Notes under the pieces: model-generated | Told to the model about the DNA's origin: nothing | The model's database searches: none | What the model saw: the letters and a program-made list of their open reading frames with translations, nothing else | Source of the DNA: Garcia nutans | Lineage: Eukaryota > Streptophyta > Magnoliopsida > Malpighiales > Euphorbiaceae | DNA length: 64,000 bases | Assembly: GCA_947685225.1 (NCBI GenBank) | Contig: CANTUV010000012.1 | Span: 1,612,001 to 1,676,000 of the forward strand | Direction of reading: 5' to 3' | Translations under genes and position numbers: made by a program | Shown: in pieces, positions 60,067 to 64,000 of the stretch | Numbering within the stretch: the first letter of the stretch is position 1 | How the letters are laid out: each line of letters opens with the position of its first letter

Positions 60067-62907
60067 TGTCACGACCCAACCCGGGGGCCATGACCGGCAT
60101 GCAGCCAAACCGAAGTCTGACCACATAAGCCTATTAAAACATTCATAACAGTCTAAGTGCAAAACAGTACAATACTTATATAATCCTCAATCCTAGTTCA
60201 AATGCAATCCATCAATATAATCAAATTACAATAAAATCATTCGAGAAATCTAATGCAGACAAGTTCTACTTATTACACAAAAAGGGATTCGGAATCAATC
60301 CGCCCAAAAGTTCAATATCCGAAAATCTCTAAGCAGAAGGACCAAAAACACAAATGAAAACCTGATCGACTTCGCCAAGAAGAGAAAGAAGATAGACGAA
60401 GGCAATCACTGTAAACCTGCAAGACAATCTGTAAGGGTGTGAGCGCTTTATAGACGCCCAGTAAGTCTATGAGAGGCAGAGAAACATCTAACAGTTATAT
60501 AAGCAGTACATATAATACAATCACAAATTAAGCAAACAAGATGGTGTGTCGGGGTCACCAATCAGTAAACAGTACAGTAATCATATCAGTCACATCCGCC
60601 CTTATAACTTCTCAGTACAGTACAGTAATCAGTAATTAGGCATGTAGCCTCAGTAAACAGTATAGGCATTAAGCCTCAGTAGCAGTATAGGCATTAAGCC
60701 TCAGTAACAATATAGGCATTAAGCCTCAGTAACCTCCTTCCCCTTCATGACACACCATCACACAGCACAAGTAATATCACATTCAATATTATCACATAAA
60801 TACAATCACATGCAAGTTTCTCTGTCTCCTAAAGCATGCGAGGCTGGGTTCGAAAGAATAGTCTAGTGAATATATAGAAAGGATAATATATTATAAGAAG
60901 GGTTTATATATGTATATAAGTTGTTAGCAAGTAGCACAACACAAATAATCACAACACAAATAATCACATACACCCATAGAACTTACCTGATATGCAGACT
61001 TATTGAGATAAGCAAACTCCTCGATCCTATTGATCCCGAGGACCGACCTGATTATCACCTAAGTATACGATTCAACAATATCATTCATCAGAATCCGTCT
61101 CACTCACATGAAGTGTAATGTATGCCATGTATGCCATGAATAATAGTCAATCGAGTATTATTCAATAAAATGACCATTTTACCCCTAATGCATTTTCCTA
61201 ACCAATTGACCATTTAATCAACCATCATACAAACTCATGATTTAATTTAAAATTGCAGACCATACTCATGCAAAAATATTCACCCCTAAGTCTTACGTAA
61301 ACGTAGCAAAGTGTTTCCAAAAGCGAAATTTAGTTTTTTTTTTTTCACAATATCGATGTATTTAGTGAAATTAGGGTAATTTTGGAAATTTCATATAAAT
61401 TAATCCTGCTGTTTAAAAATTTTGGAAAAATTCCAGAAGGTCCCTCACCCTTCCAGAGACCCCCGTACAAAATTTCAGGTCCATACAAAATGATTTAGTC
61501 CCCCAAAATCGATTTGCGATATACTGCCCGATCCATAACTACTAAAATGGACAGTAGGATACATATGCATAAATACATACACAACATTATATAAAAATTC
61601 CCCAAATATTTTTAACATTAAATTTACTTCATAAAATACAACATACCCAAATTTTGTAAATATCCAGTACGTAAAAGACCCTCAAACAATTAACCCAACA
61701 TGGACTGACCAGTAGATCCATTCTGGTAGTAACCAGGTCTATGATTTATTTACTCAAAAAATATTATGATTCTGGATCTACAAAAATTACCATATGTAAA
61801 TAACATCTGAATACAGAACATACTAAAATTTCAGACTTATACCCATCACCTACGATTTATAAAAATTCATCAAAGTTTCTGGAATTTTCAGTAAATCCAG
61901 ACAGCAAATTATACCAAATTCAAAATTTAATTAAAAATAAAATACGAATCCTAAAAATATAAAATAAATATACAGGCATCCCTTAGAAACCCTAGAAAAA
62001 GATACAATAAATTTTAGGCGTGATCTATTACTGTAAGTATGTTAATTAAATCAAAAACCGTTAGATCTATCAAAATCACTTACAGATTTTTCCCACTTTG
62101 AAAATTAATTAAAAATAGAAAATAAATTTAAATCCGATGCAAAATATGTTTTATCAGACCTAAAAACACCCTAGAATGTGATTGTGGAAAAAGATCGAAT
62201 TAGAATTGAAGAGAAATAAATGAAAAACCTCAAAAATGAAATAAATGTTGAAAACTGAATCTGGAGCCAGGCAAAACGGCAGGCCGAGAACCAGTGGCCA
62301 CACGCCGAACGACGCACGTAGCTCGCCAAACGACAGGAGGCTTCGCTCGCGTGGCTCGCCGAACGACCGATGCTCACTCGCCGAACGACAATGACTTCCT
62401 CGGGCGGCTGGATCAAAACGACGGTGCTACGAATTCTGCTCTAAAACTCTCTTAAATTGAATACCCGATTTTGTGAGTGTCTAAAACCCTAAACCTAGCT
62501 GATTAGGGTCTATTTATATCATAAACACTTCCTAAAATTGTGTTTTAACCCCACTTTAATTTATTTTATTTAAATTAACCTCAAATATCAATTTAACCAT
62601 TAAAAATCACCCCCTCAAACTTAAAACTCATAATTAAATCCCTCTTCACTAAATTTAACACAAAATAGATTTCAGTATTTATTTTAAAATATAAAATATT
62701 TTTATTCCATTTAAACACCGTAATTATTTTAAATGACCAAAATGCCCCCGAACACAAAAATACAATATTATACTCAAAACGACCGTCTCGTCGCCCCGAG
62801 TATCAAAAAGACATTCAAAGGGCACAAAATGACTATTTTGCCCCTAAGGTGCAAAATTACCATTTTGCCCCTAGACTTAAAATCATACAAAAACCAAGGG
62901 TTTTACA
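60067..62907 (-). repeat. 5' LTR of gypsy element 3, chimeric
   Basis: It is complete from TGTCACGACCC to GGGTTTTACA. Positions 60067 to about 60988 match element 1's LTR, including the 25-bp minisatellite. From GATATGCAGACTTATTG (about 60990) to about 62640 it matches element 2. The last roughly 270 bp (AAGACATTCAAAGGGC) again match element 1. The sense small ORF is 62171-62416; TATAAATA on the minus strand is at plus 62511-62518. Confidence 0.92.
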
Positions 62908-64000
62908 TAAATTCTCCTAACCTCTCTCAATATATATTTTATTTTTTTATTATTTTTTTCTCTATATAAAAAAGTTTACTTGAATTTTTATTTTTTTTAT
63001 TTTTTCTCATATTTTATAAATTCATATTTTTTTATTGCAAAAATATGTGTAAATTTTATTTTTAATTAGTAAAAGTATCAAATTATAAACTAAAATTGTT
63101 ATATTTACTTATATATATTATTTCAATAAACTGTCATAACAATCGAGGTAAGTATATCATTTTGTATTTTTTATAATAAAATTTATTTTTAATTTATATA
63201 TAAATTAATTTATATTTTATTATTTTTATTATTGTGCACACGCACAAGTAAGAGACTAGTAAAACTAATGCTAGTTCATTCAAGGCAATACATCTAGATA
63301 TGTTTTACTTATAAACAAGAATATTTTTTTTCTTGTTATTAAAAGAATTTTTATAAAACTTTATGAGTTTATATTAATTGTTTATGATAACGATTTATGA
63401 ATAAACATAAAGCTAACATAAATAAATGTATTGTATTTTGAGAGAAAATATCATATAATTTAGAATGCAATAAATTATTTAGAGATAATTTATAGATGGT
63501 CAATGAGAAAAAAAAAAAATCTTAAGTCTAAACTTTTCTTATCATTACTTTAAATTTGATTATAACTTTTTTTAATATACGAGAGTGACATGAAATAGTC
63601 CTCCACTAGTAGGAGGTTATCTACTTCCTGAAAAAGCAAACAAAAATAACAAATGTCACACAGTTTCAAATGATGTGAAAATTAGATTATTTTTCCATCA
63701 ATAATATATATAATATATAAATAATTATATTAATAATTATATTAAAAATATTTTTAAAAAAGAGAGATAAATTATAATAGATACACTTAAATATTAATAT
63801 TTTTTAAATTGAATTTTTTTAGATATATAATTAATAGTATAAAATATTAAAATTATATTTCACAATAGCTATTAAATAATTAATAAAGATAATACTAAAA
63901 TTTAATGAGATTTAACTAATTTATCTACTTTTTAAATACCATTAAAATAATTTTATTAATTCTAAAAAAATATAAAAAAAATAAAAAAATTAAAGCCTTA
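62908..64000. other. AT-rich intergenic spacer
   Basis: No gene, RNA gene or mobile element is recognised after the gypsy 3 LTR. It contains A/T runs and TATA-rich tracts only. No match to the 42640-42699 flank was seen, as expected because the left LTR end is missing. Confidence 0.6.

Larger units (their letters stand above)
42700..62907 (-). mobile_element. Ty3/gypsy element 3, Tekay/Del-like chromovirus, host to nested element 2
   Basis: The right LTR is 60067-62907, with primer site at 60051-60062. gag-pol runs 59926-55013 and the polypurine tract is 54547-54553. The left LTR is 42700-44971 plus 54274-54540. The outer 301 bp of the left LTR are missing, so no target duplication can be seen. 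Gypsy element 2 sits inside the left LTR. The interior is the same length as element 1 (1637 codons) and nearly the same sequence, but the LTR middle matches element 2. Inactive, with four stops and an integrase active-site change. Confidence 0.92.

Overview
The window looks like an intergenic, retrotransposon-dominated stretch of a flowering-plant nuclear genome, probably a eudicot. It is strongly AT-rich. I find no convincing host gene. Almost all coding capacity belongs to Ty1/copia and Ty3/gypsy LTR retrotransposons with plant-type features: primer sites matching initiator-methionine tRNA, chromovirus integrases, and an Au-type SINE. The species cannot be fixed from sequence alone.

Layout. 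1-4532 is AT-rich spacer with one tRNA-derived SINE (about 1137-1304, minus). 4533-6218 and 16327-18718 form one tandem array of a unit of roughly 0.86-0.90 kb, about 4.7 copies. It is split by a 10.1-kb SIRE-like copia element (6219-16326, plus strand, target duplication gaaat). That element has 1.4-kb LTRs, a damaged gag-pol and an extra ORF resembling the Athila ORF1 family. 18719-26262 is a minus-strand copia of another family with 173-bp LTRs, arranged as a permuted concatemer: RT-RH fused to PR-IN-RT-RH, then LTR, gag and PR, with no outer LTRs. A separate solo LTR of that family lies at 26330-26502. 27646-28723 plus 39992-40999 is a 1.04-kb tandem duplication whose second copy was hit by gypsy element 1 (28724-39991, minus).

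From 42700 to 62907 lies gypsy element 3 (minus). Its left LTR is truncated on the outside and is interrupted by gypsy element 2 (44972-54268, minus, target duplication aaatc). Elements 1 and 3 have nearly the same interior, a 1637-codon gag-pol. All three are Tekay/Del-like chromoviruses by RT, integrase and C-terminal chromodomain. 62908-64000 is AT-rich spacer.

All gag-pol frames are broken by independent nonsense codons, frameshifts or catalytic substitutions, so nothing here looks autonomous.

The strongest unexplained signals are four. (1) Seven tandem hairpins with covarying 5-bp stems lie in the copia leader. (2) A 717-bp near-perfect palindrome replaces the 5' LTR body of gypsy 2 and is centred on a pre-existing short inverted repeat. 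(3) A polypurine-tract-plus-hairpin module occurs twice in the 3' noncoding region of each gypsy element, with stem changes compensated between elements. (4) Gypsy 3 has a chimeric LTR. Percent identities, ages and genome-wide copy numbers were not computed; all comparisons were made by eye.
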